From: Engelhardtia mirabilis
GTDB taxonomy: Bacteria; Planctomycetota; UBA1135; GCA-002686595
Assembly: GCA_007751255.1 (NCBI GenBank)
Contig: CP036296.1
Coordinates: forward strand, 5,022,001-5,086,000
Length of the DNA stretch: 64,000 nt
Reading direction: 5' to 3'
Shown here piece by piece: positions 19,206-28,126 of this stretch; position 1 is the first letter of the stretch, and each line of letters starts with the position of its first letter. Under the pieces are notes generated by a model, which ran no database searches, was not told the DNA's origin, and saw only the letters and a program-made list of their open reading frames with translations. The translations under genes and the position numbers were made by a program.

Positions 19206-21053
19206 CTACCGCTTCTTCCTGGTTCGCATTCTTGCAGTCGAAGCCGCCTTCTTCCTGGCCGGCCGCTCGCGATCCACCTTGGCCGCGCCGACTTGGTCTC
19301 CGCCGCCTCCCCCGAGCCCAGGAGGAATCCTGGGCGTCTCGTCCGGGGCGGTTGCCGACAGCATCTGCATGACCGAGGCGATGACTTGCAGAATTGTCAG
19401 CAGACCGGCGACAACGCCGATCGCTATCGCGAGAGGCATCAGGGAGTCGACATACAACACCCCCAAGCGGGTTGCCAGTCCGAGGTAGATCGCACCTGCG
19501 AGTCCTGTGTAGACGGCGAGGTCTCGATTGCTCCTGAAGGCTCCCAGGAGCATGTTCGGGAAGCTCGTGAAGCTCCCAAGGAAGTTCGAGCGGCTGCCGT
19601 TGTCCTCTATCGGGTGCACCGGAAGTGGTGTGACCAGGTTGGCAGTCGTCCTGCCTTTCACGGGCCATCCGAAAAGCACCGCGAGGACCGCGACACCCCA
19701 GACGACCTTCAGCAGCGCCAGGACCATTGCGATCGCAGGCCGGTAGCTCGAGATAGCCATCGCGTCGCCAGCGGCGGCATAGGCCGAGATCTCGCTCGAA
19801 TAGACGAATGGCTGGGCCAAGCCGTAGGCCACCCCGATGACCAGAATTGCGGAGGTGCCGAATCGAAGGTAGAAAGCCCAGCCGAGCACGATGGGGCTCA
19901 GGAACCCCAGGCACAGTGAGAACGACTCGTGCAGCCTGAAGGCCACCGCGGGGTTGAGTCGGAACACCGAATAGACGACCCCCAGGTACCCAACCACGAT
20001 CGATGACAGCAGAAGCCACGTGTAGACCGCTCGGCGCAGCCGGAACTGATTCCCGCGAGTCACCACGAAGTAGATCACTACCAGCGTGATCGCATTCAGA
20101 TTGTCGAGGGTCGAAGCCATGACGCTGCGGAGCATCACCCCCCAATCCTCGAGCAGATACAGGCTCAACCACGCCGCCGCCATGAGCACCCAGAAGACGA
20201 GCCAAATCGCGACGGCCAAACGCTGATACTCGTGCAGCACCAGACCCTGGGCGCCGTCCCTCTCGGCGCCGAGTCCGTCACGGGCCTGCACGCCTCCGAG
20301 TCGCGCGCGTCGAAAGAGCAACAGCACCCCGAGAAGGGTCGCCAGGGAGAGACTAATGGCGAGGTTTGCCCCCTGGGCGAACCGCGCCGCGGGCGAAGAC
20401 TTGCCCTGGACCTCCCAACGGTTGAGGAGTTCGTTCAGCCACAGGCGGAGCTCCAACCTCTCTCCCGATGCTCCACGCTTGACGTCTACCAGGATCGTCG
20501 CCACCTGACCGGATTCGAACTCCGTCTCGTGCAGCGCGATCAGCGTCGCGTTGCTCCACAGCCTCGAACCGACGCTCTCACAGAGACCCTGGGCCGTTAC
20601 CTGGACCTTGTCGAGGCTCAACCACTTCAGTCCTGGTACGTGGCGAGAGATTGCGACCTGGACGGGCGCGGAGAGCTTCAGATCCAACGGCAGGAGTTCC
20701 CCGTCGGACTTGCGAACCCGCGCGACGACCACTCGATAGGGCTCCTCGCTTTCGAGGTCCCGAATCAGCTCGGGGAGCACCAAGCCCTGGATGAGCTCGA
20801 GCAACGCCGCCGATTCTGGCGAGTTGCTCGGCAGTACTTCGGTCGCGGCGCCCGCAGCCTGCGGGTGCCCCGGGGCCCCCGCCGATCCCGTGAAATCCGG
20901 ATCCGCGGGCGGGCCGCCGCCTGCGGACTTGCCGGGTTCGCGCTCCGCGGCACCAGGTCCCATTCCAGGCATGGTCGCGGCGCTGGCCAGCGAAACGGCC
21001 AAGAGGGCCGGCACGAGCACACGCCAAACGGACACCAATGCAATCAATCCCAT
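19206..21053 (-). CDS. Polytopic membrane protein of unknown function
   Basis: 615 residues from the ATG at 21053 (a GTG at 21074 is an alternative; a GGAGG lies between the two). The N-terminus is a signal peptide or TM segment (LVSVWRVLVPALLAVSLAS). A Gly/Pro-rich exported linker and a soluble domain of ~170 residues follow. From residue ~225 there are nine or ten hydrophobic helices (LAISLSLATLLGVLLLF, AIWLVFWVLMAAAWLSLYLL, AITLVVIYFVV, IVLGWAFYL and others). The C-terminus is basic (ARKKA...RTRKKR). I recognise no family. Base composition is visibly less GC-rich than the flanking recombination genes, which may indicate a different origin. It is divergent from the haem peroxidase, so a shared function is possible but unproven. 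Confidence 0.65.
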   Translation of the reverse strand: MGLIALVSVWRVLVPALLAVSLASAATMPGMGPGAAEREPGKSAGGGPPADPDFTGSAGAPGHPQAAGAATEVLPSNSPESAALLELIQGLVLPELIRDLESEEPYRVVVARVRKSDGELLPLDLKLSAPVQVAISRHVPGLKWLSLDKVQVTAQGLCESVGSRLWSNATLIALHETEFESGQVATILVDVKRGASGERLELRLWLNELLNRWEVQGKSSPAARFAQGANLAISLSLATLLGVLLLFRRARLGGVQARDGLGAERDGAQGLVLHEYQRLAVAIWLVFWVLMAAAWLSLYLLEDWGVMLRSVMASTLDNLNAITLVVIYFVVTRGNQFRLRRAVYTWLLLSSIVVGYLGVVYSVFRLNPAVAFRLHESFSLCLGFLSPIVLGWAFYLRFGTSAILVIGVAYGLAQPFVYSSEISAYAAAGDAMAISSYRPAIAMVLALLKVVWGVAVLAVLFGWPVKGRTTANLVTPLPVHPIEDNGSRSNFLGSFTSFPNMLLGAFRSNRDLAVYTGLAGAIYLGLATRLGVLYVDSLMPLAIAIGVVAGLLTILQVIASVMQMLSATAPDETPRIPPGLGGGGGDQVGAAKVDRERPARKKAASTARMRTRKKR

Positions 21054-21434
21054 GGTCAGACCCCATTCCTCCACCTTGCTGCCCGCATCGGCCCGAGAGC
21101 CGCCCGGCGTCCACGACCCGGCACCTCCATGAACGCAAAGAGAGGGGGCCGTCGGCGGGATTCTCGATCAGGGCTGCGGCGTGGGGCCCTAGGCCGGTCC
21201 GCCAGCGACTGTAGAGGGGCTCTGGTTCCGCTCCAGCGCCCGACAGACAAGCGTAAGGCCAACGTAAACCGACAACCGGCTTCGTGCGGGACGCCGTTCC
21301 TGATCTGTGGCGGCGCACGGCCGCACTCCTCGTTCCCTTCTGCTCACTCCTCGCGCGCTCGAGGGCGCCCGCGGGGGTCGCGAGGGACCGGAGGCCATCT
21401 ACCGGGTCCGATCTCCGTCCCCAAAGCCACACCC
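21054..21434. other. Intergenic region between divergent membrane-protein and peroxidase genes
   Basis: 381 bases with no supported gene. A purine-rich GGAGG precedes the membrane-protein start. Promoters for both genes must lie here, but I see no convincing -35/-10 pair. Confidence 0.4.
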
Positions 21435-22886
21435 ATGAACCACGGCAACCTGAGCCGCGACATCACCGCTCCGCGTTCGAAGTTCTACCACGGCCCGTTC
21501 GGCCGGCTCTTCCGCGAGCTTCCGCCCTGGGTACCGCCGGGCAAGACCGACGCGGAGCGCGAGCGCTACCTTCGCAATGCGGCGTCGACCATGTTCGAGG
21601 CGGCTGGAAGCAGTGACAGCTTCGACAACTCGAAGATCCCTGCGGGCTACACCTACTTCGGGCAGTTCATCGACCACGACATCACCTTCGACCCGACGTC
21701 GAGCCTGCAGAAGCAGAACGATCCGGACCGGCTGCAGAACTTCCGCACGCCGCGGCTGGACCTCGACAACGTCTACGGCGAGGGGCCCGGCGACGAGCCG
21801 TTCATGTACGACCGGCGCGAGGGTCGCGGGGGCGAGTTCCTGCTCGGCAAGGGGCGCAAGCTTCCGGCGGATCTGCAGGACAGCGAGATCGCCATGTCCG
21901 AGCTGGAGGCGACCGGTGAAGACGACCTGCCCCGCAACGAGCAGGGCCGCGCTCTGATCGGCGACATGCGGAACGACGAGAACCTGATCGTCTCGCAGCT
22001 CCAACTGGCGTTCCTGAAGCTCCACAACAAGGTCCTGCGTCGCGTCAAGGCCGACGAGGGGCTGACCGGTGACGAGGCGTTCGAGCGGACCCAACAGGTC
22101 GTGCGCTGGCACTACCAGTACGTGGTGATCCACGACTTCCTGCGCGACCGGGTCGTGAGCAAGGAGCTGGTCGACGACATCCTGCCGGACCTCGACGCGA
22201 CCGGTCCGCAGAACGCCAACCTCTACTTCTACGACTGGAGCCACCAACCGTTCATCCCGGTCGAGTTCTCCGTCGCCGCCTACCGGCTGGGGCACAGCAT
22301 GGTGCGGCCTTCGTACCAGATGAACGCCGGGGTGTCGGCGCTGCCCATCTTCCTGCCCGCCGGCGCCGGTCACGACGAGGACCTGCGCGGCTTCAGGCCC
22401 CTGCCGGAGGGACGCACCGCGGACTGGAAGACGTTCTTCGAGATCAGTGGCTCGAACCCGCAGAAGAGCCGCAAGCTCGACGGCAAGCTCTCGCCGGCGT
22501 TGATGAACCTGCCGTTCGACGGCAACTCCTCGCTGGCCTTCCTGAACCTGGCTCGGGGCTGGCGCATGGGCCTGCCGAGCGGCCAGGCCATCGCTCGGGC
22601 CATGGCCCTCCCGGAGGACCAGATCATCCCGAACTCCGAGCTCGGCATCGCCAACTCGGGGGTCAACGAGGCACCCCTGTGGTTCTACATCCTCAAGGAG
22701 GCCGAGCTGCAGCAGGGCGGCGAGCGCCTGGGCGCCGTGGGCGGACGCATCGTGGCCGAGGTCCTGATCGGACTGATCCTCGGTGACCCGCGCAGCTACC
22801 TGAACATCCACCCGCGCTTCGAGCCGACGATCGGCAAGACCATGGGCGAGCTGCTCGACTTCGCCGGGACGTCGGTCGCTCCCTGA
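21435..22886 (+). CDS. Animal-type haem peroxidase (peroxidase-cyclooxygenase superfamily)
   Basis: 483 residues from the ATG at 21435; the frame is open far upstream but only this start begins the conserved region, and no signal peptide is seen. The distal haem site is FGQFIDHDITFD: His81 is the distal ligand, Asp80 corresponds to the haem-ester aspartate and Asp82 to the calcium ligand of mammalian peroxidases. GDMRNDEN (Arg179) supplies the catalytic arginine and YRLGHSMVRPSY the proximal His287. The enzyme should oxidise halides or organic substrates with hydrogen peroxide. It is divergent from an orphan membrane protein. A second, diverged member of the family is encoded at 48865-50508. 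Physiological substrate unknown. Confidence 0.88.
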   Translation: MNHGNLSRDITAPRSKFYHGPFGRLFRELPPWVPPGKTDAERERYLRNAASTMFEAAGSSDSFDNSKIPAGYTYFGQFIDHDITFDPTSSLQKQNDPDRLQNFRTPRLDLDNVYGEGPGDEPFMYDRREGRGGEFLLGKGRKLPADLQDSEIAMSELEATGEDDLPRNEQGRALIGDMRNDENLIVSQLQLAFLKLHNKVLRRVKADEGLTGDEAFERTQQVVRWHYQYVVIHDFLRDRVVSKELVDDILPDLDATGPQNANLYFYDWSHQPFIPVEFSVAAYRLGHSMVRPSYQMNAGVSALPIFLPAGAGHDEDLRGFRPLPEGRTADWKTFFEISGSNPQKSRKLDGKLSPALMNLPFDGNSSLAFLNLARGWRMGLPSGQAIARAMALPEDQIIPNSELGIANSGVNEAPLWFYILKEAELQQGGERLGAVGGRIVAEVLIGLILGDPRSYLNIHPRFEPTIGKTMGELLDFAGTSVAP

Positions 22887-22910
22887 GACGGCGACCTCGC
22901 GTCGACGAGA

Positions 22911-22945
22911 AGGCCCGCCGGCACATTGCGTGCGCCGGCGGGCCT
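22911..22945. terminator. Bidirectional terminator hairpin
   Basis: A perfect 12-bp inverted repeat (AGGCCCGCCGGC at 22911-22922, GCCGGCGGGCCT at 22934-22945) with an 11-base loop lies between two convergent genes, the peroxidase and the metalloprotease. Its position and stability fit an intrinsic terminator for both, though T-runs are weak. Confidence 0.7.
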
Positions 22946-22978
22946 GTTCACTTCAAGGGGCCTCCCGGCCCCTCGGAA

Positions 22979-25900
22979 TCAGTTGCAGATCGTCGCCGCG
23001 AAGCCGGGCGAGATCGAGAAGCCCTCGGGCGCGGCCGCGTCGGTGACGAAGGCCTGCACGAACAGGGTCTGGCCGATCAGGCCGGGCGAGTTCGACAGCG
23101 GCACCGACAGCGTGATCTGACCGAAGACGTCCAGCAGTACGCTCGGCGTCAGGATCGGCAGGACCAGCAGCGACCCACCCAAGGCCGGGATGTCGGCGGA
23201 CTGCAGGCCGACCACGATGGTCGCGACCGATTGAGGCCGACCGTTCTTGACCGCCACGACGAACTCGGTATTGCCCGATTGCGCCGGTTGGCCCTTGGCG
23301 TCGATGGTCGGTACCTGACCGCCGAGCCCCGCGACGCCCGCGCCGTAGATCGAGGGCTGGCAGAAGCTCGGGCTCGGGTTGAGGGTGAAGATCTCCAGGT
23401 CGTCGATGTTCCAGCCGCCGAGGTTGAGCCCGCCGTCGGACTCGAGCCGGAACTCGAGCTCGACGCTCGGGTCACCGTCGGCGGAGGAGATGTCCAGCTC
23501 GAAGTTCGTCCAGGCCGTGTCCACCAGGTTGCCGTTCTGCGGGTTCTCCCACACGGTGGCGCCGTTCAGGCGGATCTGGGCCTGGTCGAAGATGGCCTCC
23601 TCGACCGTCAACCAGCGCTGGAAGCGCAGGGTCGCGCCGTTCGCACCGCTGAGGTCGATCAGGGGCGAGCGCAGGAAGTTGATCACGTCCGGCTGGTAGG
23701 CGCCGTTGAAGCCGTCCGGCCCCAGGTCGTTGCCCCACACGTTCAGGCCGCTCACGGCCTGGTCCGGATCATTCCAGGCGATACCGCTCGAGACGCCGCC
23801 CTTGCCGCCCGGGACGCCGCGCTGCCAGTCGTCCTGGGTCTGCACTTGGGCGTGGGTCCAGCCGTTGTCGGTCGGGCCGTCGAAGTTCTCGGAGAACTGC
23901 ACCTCGAGCTGACCGACGGTGAAGCGCGCCGGCGCGGCCGCGCCGTCCTCGGGCCAAGTCTTGGTGTTGCCGAGGTTGTCGGTCACCTCGACCCAGTAGT
24001 CCACCTGGGCGGGTGAAGGCACGCCGGGGATCAAGCCCGCGTAGGTGGCGCCACCATTGTTCGACATGGCCACGGTCTGGACGCCGGCGCCCGCGTCGAA
24101 CTTCAGCTCGACTTGGGTCAGCGATCCACCGATCAGCGAAGCTGCGACCACGGCCACTCCGTAGGGACCAGCCTCGTCGAGGCTGTCGGAGACCGCAGCC
24201 AAGTTGGCGACCGCGATCAACGAGAGCTCGTAGCCGGGGAAGCCCTGCTCCAGGAAGGCCCCGTCGATCTCGGCGTAGTTGGGCGTGCCGTTGTCGATGT
24301 TGCCGTCGTTGTCGTCCAGGGTCAGCAACTGGATCTCGATCACGCTGTCGATCGTGCCTTGGTCGTAGCCGTTCATCCAGCCACTCAGGAGCTGGTCGGC
24401 GACCAGGCCGCCGACGGCAGTGCCGTACTTGGTCTGCAGGTTGCGCCGCACCTTCCACATGGCGCCCATGTGGACCTGACCGTCGGTGTGCACCGCGCCG
24501 TAGCAGCCGCCGTTGCCGTCGCCGCAGTATTGCAGGGTGTTCTCACCGCTGCGGATGATCGTGCTGCCGCCGGAGAAGCCCGAGCCCACGATCGGGGTGT
24601 CGAACAGGTACATGGCGAAGACGTCGGCGTTGCCTTCGCCGAAGCCGTCCGAGCCGTTGAAGCTGCCATAGCGGTCGTTCAGCCAGTGGCCCTGCTCGTG
24701 GGCGATCACGGTCGAGTAGGCCGTGTTCACGCAGCCGCCGCCGGGCAGGAAGTAGTTGGTGCTGGAGCCGTCGTAGAAGGCGTTGCAGTTGCTGATCGTA
24801 AACGTCCCGAAGTCCGTGAAGTCCTCGTTGACCTCGGAGTTGTTGACGAAGTCCATGGCTCCGTCGGTCGGGTTCAGGCTGCGGATCCAGTCACGCATCG
24901 CGTTGAGCGTCACGAAGACGTTCGACTGGGAGGTGACCTGGGCGTCGCCCGTCGGGTTCATCAAGACCGTGTTCCCGGTCCCGCTCAGGGACTGGGTGAT
25001 CACGTGCTCGGCGCCCTGATCGTTGAAGACGTCGTTGAAGCTGCCCTCGTACTGGAAGGTGACGTTCAACGGCCCGCTGACGCCGGGGAAGTTGAAGAAG
25101 CCGTTCTGGTCGGTGAAGACCGAGCCGGCCGAGCTGTCCACGCGCATGTAGGCGGCGGGCACCTGGACCTCGGGGTTCGAGGCCGAGTCGGGCTGGGTGC
25201 CGGGGGTGGCGTTGGTCAGCACCTGGCCGCCCACGTCGAAGAAGTGGATCAGGTCCTCGTCGACCACCAGGCGCGGGCTGCCCTCGGCGGCCACCGCGTA
25301 GCGCCGGGCGAAGACCGCGCCGGACTGCTCGAAGCGCAGGTCCAGCTCCCAGGCGGCGACCGGCGCGCGGAGCTTGCCCTGCTGCTCCTGCACCATGACC
25401 AGGCGCGGCTCGCCGACCTCGGTCGGGGCCAGGCCGGTGGTCTGCACGAAGGACGTCACGGCGGCGGCGCGCGCCATGGCGCTCGACACCGTCGGCCGCA
25501 CCGAGAACTCGGACAGGTTCGGCAGGCCCGTGCTGTCCAGGGCCAGGAGCGTGCCGTCCATGCCGAGCAGCACGTTGACCTTGCCCCCGCGCACGGGGAT
25601 GCCGTCGACCACCTGGCCGAAGCTGACCACGACCTTGTCGCTGCTGCCGCCGAAGCTCAGGGGCAGGTAGGTCACGGTCGGCTCGCCGAGGGCCTCGAGG
25701 TCCACGCCGAGCAGGCCGTGGGCGCTCTCGAGGAAGCCCAGGGCCTGGGCGACGTAGTCACCGTCGACCCGGGGGGTGGTGCTGGCGGCGACGCTGCCGC
25801 CAAAGAGGAAGGCCGCGTGGCCGGTGCCCGCGTCCCGGCGCAGGTGCCAGGAGGGCCCGTGCTCGGCGCGCCAGGTCGCCAGGCCTGCGGTCAGGTCCGG

Positions 25901-26008
25901 CGAGCGATCGGGGAGCCCCTGGGCCTCCAGTTGGCCGGCGTGGGCGGAGAGGGCGAGGGGTACGCAGAGGACGGCCGCCGAGAGGGCGGTCAGGGTCGCT
26001 CGAGTCAT
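22979..26008 (-). CDS. Secreted gluzincin metalloprotease with FTP-like propeptide
   Basis: 1009 residues. A Sec signal peptide (MTRATLTALSAAVLCVPLAL..SAHA) is followed by a propeptide-like region (residues ~80-240; VVVSFGQVVDGIPVRGGKVNV resembles the FTP domain of thermolysin/fungalysin precursors). The active site is IAHEQGHWLNDRYG (His437, Glu438, His441), with GFGEGNAD (Glu458) as probable third zinc ligand, the thermolysin/M36 arrangement. The middle has a Cys-containing segment, then a MAM/jelly-roll-like domain (DNGWTHAQVQT..DDWQRG, NVWGNDLGPDG). The last ~110 residues form the beta-rich module seen in other exported proteins here. It probably degrades extracellular protein. Two hairpin arms beyond its stop form a terminator shared with the peroxidase. 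Confidence 0.82.
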   Translation of the reverse strand: MTRATLTALSAAVLCVPLALSAHAGQLEAQGLPDRSPDLTAGLATWRAEHGPSWHLRRDAGTGHAAFLFGGSVAASTTPRVDGDYVAQALGFLESAHGLLGVDLEALGEPTVTYLPLSFGGSSDKVVVSFGQVVDGIPVRGGKVNVLLGMDGTLLALDSTGLPNLSEFSVRPTVSSAMARAAAVTSFVQTTGLAPTEVGEPRLVMVQEQQGKLRAPVAAWELDLRFEQSGAVFARRYAVAAEGSPRLVVDEDLIHFFDVGGQVLTNATPGTQPDSASNPEVQVPAAYMRVDSSAGSVFTDQNGFFNFPGVSGPLNVTFQYEGSFNDVFNDQGAEHVITQSLSGTGNTVLMNPTGDAQVTSQSNVFVTLNAMRDWIRSLNPTDGAMDFVNNSEVNEDFTDFGTFTISNCNAFYDGSSTNYFLPGGGCVNTAYSTVIAHEQGHWLNDRYGSFNGSDGFGEGNADVFAMYLFDTPIVGSGFSGGSTIIRSGENTLQYCGDGNGGCYGAVHTDGQVHMGAMWKVRRNLQTKYGTAVGGLVADQLLSGWMNGYDQGTIDSVIEIQLLTLDDNDGNIDNGTPNYAEIDGAFLEQGFPGYELSLIAVANLAAVSDSLDEAGPYGVAVVAASLIGGSLTQVELKFDAGAGVQTVAMSNNGGATYAGLIPGVPSPAQVDYWVEVTDNLGNTKTWPEDGAAAPARFTVGQLEVQFSENFDGPTDNGWTHAQVQTQDDWQRGVPGGKGGVSSGIAWNDPDQAVSGLNVWGNDLGPDGFNGAYQPDVINFLRSPLIDLSGANGATLRFQRWLTVEEAIFDQAQIRLNGATVWENPQNGNLVDTAWTNFELDISSADGDPSVELEFRLESDGGLNLGGWNIDDLEIFTLNPSPSFCQPSIYGAGVAGLGGQVPTIDAKGQPAQSGNTEFVVAVKNGRPQSVATIVVGLQSADIPALGGSLLVLPILTPSVLLDVFGQITLSVPLSNSPGLIGQTLFVQAFVTDAAAPEGFSISPGFAATICN

Positions 26009-26453
26009 GGGTCGGGGAGGGACGGTTGCGGCGCCGCCGGGGAGTGGGGGGTAGCGGCGCCGGGGGGAACGGCGGGGCGCGGTTGCGGCCGATCGGACGG
26101 GACTCCGCCCGGGCAGTCCGGCCGCAGGGCCCCGGACCAGTCTTCCCGACGATCGGGAGCGCGCCCTCGGTTCCCCTCAATCCCCGCAGGAGGGACGCCA
26201 CACCCGCCGCCTGGCCGTCGTTCCAGACCACGCGCACGCCCCGACCGTCTCCGGTCCGGTCGCCGGTTACGCCGATCGAACAGGCCCCGGGGGCCTTCCG
26301 GGGGCCGCTTGGGGGTGCCCACTTCGGGACTACTCAACTCGAACGGGTACACGGCGTCCGCTAGGGCCCATGAGCCCTCTCCTAGACCCGTGCCCCCCGA
26401 GCAAACATTCCCGCACGAACTCCACGCGCCGATTGCCGGCGCAACAAAAGCTC
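26009..26453. other. Intergenic region, no supported gene
   Basis: About 445 bases upstream of both the metalloprotease (minus) and the small membrane protein (plus). It must hold their promoters, but none is recognisable. There are GC-rich inverted segments around 26288-26312 and no other structure I can support. Confidence 0.4.
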
Positions 26454-26624
26454 ATGATCGGATCCGCACTCACCTTGTTCGTCGCCGCCCTCCTCAGCGG
26501 CTTGATCGGCTACCTCGACCTGATCGGCTCGGCCTCTGTCTTCGCTCAGATGGCCTTCTGGGTCTTCCTCGCGCTCTTCGCCGTGGCGCTGGGCGTCGGC
26601 GGCCTACGCCGGCCCGCCTACTGA
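26454..26624 (+). CDS. Small DUF1328-like membrane protein
   Basis: 56 residues from the ATG at 26454. The sequence consists almost entirely of two hydrophobic helices, IGSALTLFVAALLSGLIGY and MAFWVFLALFAVALGVGGL, separated by a short polar turn. Length, the double-helix layout and the F-G/I-G turn resemble the DUF1328/YtjA family, membrane proteins of 50-60 residues of unclear role, often expressed under stress. A longer frame from 26370 would add a polar N-terminus lacking the family pattern, so the short form is preferred. No clear Shine-Dalgarno sequence is seen. Confidence 0.6.
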   Translation: MIGSALTLFVAALLSGLIGYLDLIGSASVFAQMAFWVFLALFAVALGVGGLRRPAY

Positions 26625-26719
26625 GCTGACGGTGCAGGGGCTCGGGCCTCGGAGCTCGCGCCTCGGGGGCCTGGGGCGCAGAGACTCGCGCGCAAGCGCT
26701 CGAATCCCGTGACTCGAGT

Positions 26720-27346
26720 TCAGAGGGGCCGACGCAACGCGAAGGGGTGGAACTCCCGACCGTCGCGCACCGTGTACTTGCGCTCGAAGTTGGTCCCGAC
26801 CATCTCCCCCTCGCGAGCCGACGCCGGGGGCTGGTAGTCGATCCGCTCGAGGGTCGCGCGCTCCAGGACCTCGGCCACCCACTCGGCGTACTCCGGGTGG
26901 TCGGTCACGATCCGCAACTGCCCGCCGGGGGCGACGATCCGCTCGAGCTCGGGCAGGAAGGCCGCGCTGACCAGGCGTCGCTTGTGGTGGCGCTTCTTCG
27001 GCCAGGGATCGGGGAAGTAGACGTGCACCGCCTGTAGGCTCTGGCTCGGCACGTGGTCGCGCACCAACACCGTCGCGTCCATCGAGGTCGTGCGGCAGTT
27101 GAGCAGGCCGCCCCGCCGCAACCGGTCGGCCATGTAGGCCGCGTACTTCCCCATGTACTCGACGCCGAAGAAGCTGACCTCGGGCCGCGCTGCCGCCTCC
27201 TGGGCCAGGAACGTGCCCTTGCCCGAACCGATCTCGAGTTCCACGGGCCGCTCGGCCTCGAACAGCGCGGCCCAGTCGATGGGCTTCGCGAGGTCTTCGG
27301 GGCGGACGGCGATCGGGCTCGTGTCGAGGAGTCGTTGGAGGCGCAT
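26720..27346 (-). CDS. trmB: tRNA (guanine-N7-)-methyltransferase
   Basis: 208 residues from the ATG at 27346, where homology to the family begins. Motif I for S-adenosylmethionine is ELEIGSGKGTFL. The family signature VYFPDPWPKKRHHKRRL (PDPWPKKRH with the substrate-binding basic stretch) and the late TNFERKY motif are present, which together identify TrmB. The enzyme methylates N7 of G46 in the variable loop of tRNAs. Length is typical (200-240). It is divergent from the downstream lipoprotein gene; start codons are only a few bases apart, so the promoters may overlap the coding ends. Confidence 0.93.
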   Translation of the reverse strand: MRLQRLLDTSPIAVRPEDLAKPIDWAALFEAERPVELEIGSGKGTFLAQEAAARPEVSFFGVEYMGKYAAYMADRLRRGGLLNCRTTSMDATVLVRDHVPSQSLQAVHVYFPDPWPKKRHHKRRLVSAAFLPELERIVAPGGQLRIVTDHPEYAEWVAEVLERATLERIDYQPPASAREGEMVGTNFERKYTVRDGREFHPFALRRPL

Positions 27347-27353
27347 CGTCGGG

Positions 27354-27887
27354 TTGGGTCGAGGGGCGCAGGATAGCACGGGCTCCCACCGCACCGGACG
27401 GCTCGCGACCGCCCTCGTCGGCCTCACCTGCTTGGCCCTGGCGGCCTGCGCAACGCCCGCGGCCGAGGTTCCCTCAGCCGCCGGGCGGCTCGACCGACTC
27501 TCGTGGCTCGTCGGCGACTGGCGCCGGTTGGACCGACCCAACGCCGCGGGCGAGCGTTGGTGGCGCGACGGCAACCAACTGCGCGCCGAGGCCTGGCACA
27601 CCGGCGAGCACGGGCAGGAGCTCGACGAGCGCTTGACGATCGAGGCGCGGGGCGACGAGCTGGTCTACATCGCCGAGGTCGTGGGCAAGGCCGGTTCGCC
27701 GACCGAGTTCCTGCTGACCCAGCAGTCCGCCGGCGTGGTCGCCTTCGAGAACCGGGCGCACTTGCGGCCCTGGCGCATCGAGTACGTGTCGAACAGCGCC
27801 CTGCTCCTGGCCCGGGTGCACTTCGCGGCCGCCGGCGGCCAAAAGAGCAAGGTGCTGGAGATCCCCTTCGCGCGGCCGGACAAATAG
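27354..27887 (+). CDS. DUF6265-like lipoprotein
   Basis: About 177 residues if it starts at the TTG at 27354; the frame is open further upstream, antisense to trmB, so the start is uncertain. A signal peptide with a lipobox (LTCLALAAC) is clear. The mature part begins LDRLSWLVGDWRRLD and contains ERWWRDGNQLRAEAW, ELVYIAEVVGKAGSPTEF and VAFENRAHLRPWRIEYV. This matches the pattern of the DUF6265 family, small beta-barrel-like proteins of unknown function in which a WL(A/V)G-W motif is followed by E-x-W-W. The protein should be membrane-anchored in the periplasm. A function beyond the family name cannot be given. Confidence 0.65.
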   Translation: MGRGAQDSTGSHRTGRLATALVGLTCLALAACATPAAEVPSAAGRLDRLSWLVGDWRRLDRPNAAGERWWRDGNQLRAEAWHTGEHGQELDERLTIEARGDELVYIAEVVGKAGSPTEFLLTQQSAGVVAFENRAHLRPWRIEYVSNSALLLARVHFAAAGGQKSKVLEIPFARPDK

Positions 27888-28126
27888 GAGCGCGACGGAG
27901 ACGAACCATGTCGACCCTCCCGAGCGTCGTGCCGAGCGCAGAGGTGATCTGCGGCAGGCTACTCGGGCCGCGGATCCGTTCCGCCCGCCGGCGCACTTGG
28001 TAGGCGCGCCCGATCGCCCGTATCGCCTTGGCCGCGCGAGCGCCGATCGGCCTCCGCGGTGAGGGGACTTCGCGGTCGGAGTCGCCCACGTCCTTCGGCG
28101 AGGACGAGAATCCTGCGCCTTCTGAT

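Noticed and set aside
20505..20530. T-arm-like GGATTCGAACTCC resembling a reverse-strand tRNA end
   Set aside because: It lies within the coding sequence of the membrane protein and no acceptor stem, D-arm or anticodon arm can be built around it.
27908..28003. Possible 31-residue peptide after the DUF6265-like gene, with GGAG nine bases upstream
   Set aside because: Too short and without any recognisable pattern; the Arg-rich end looks like random GC-rich sequence.
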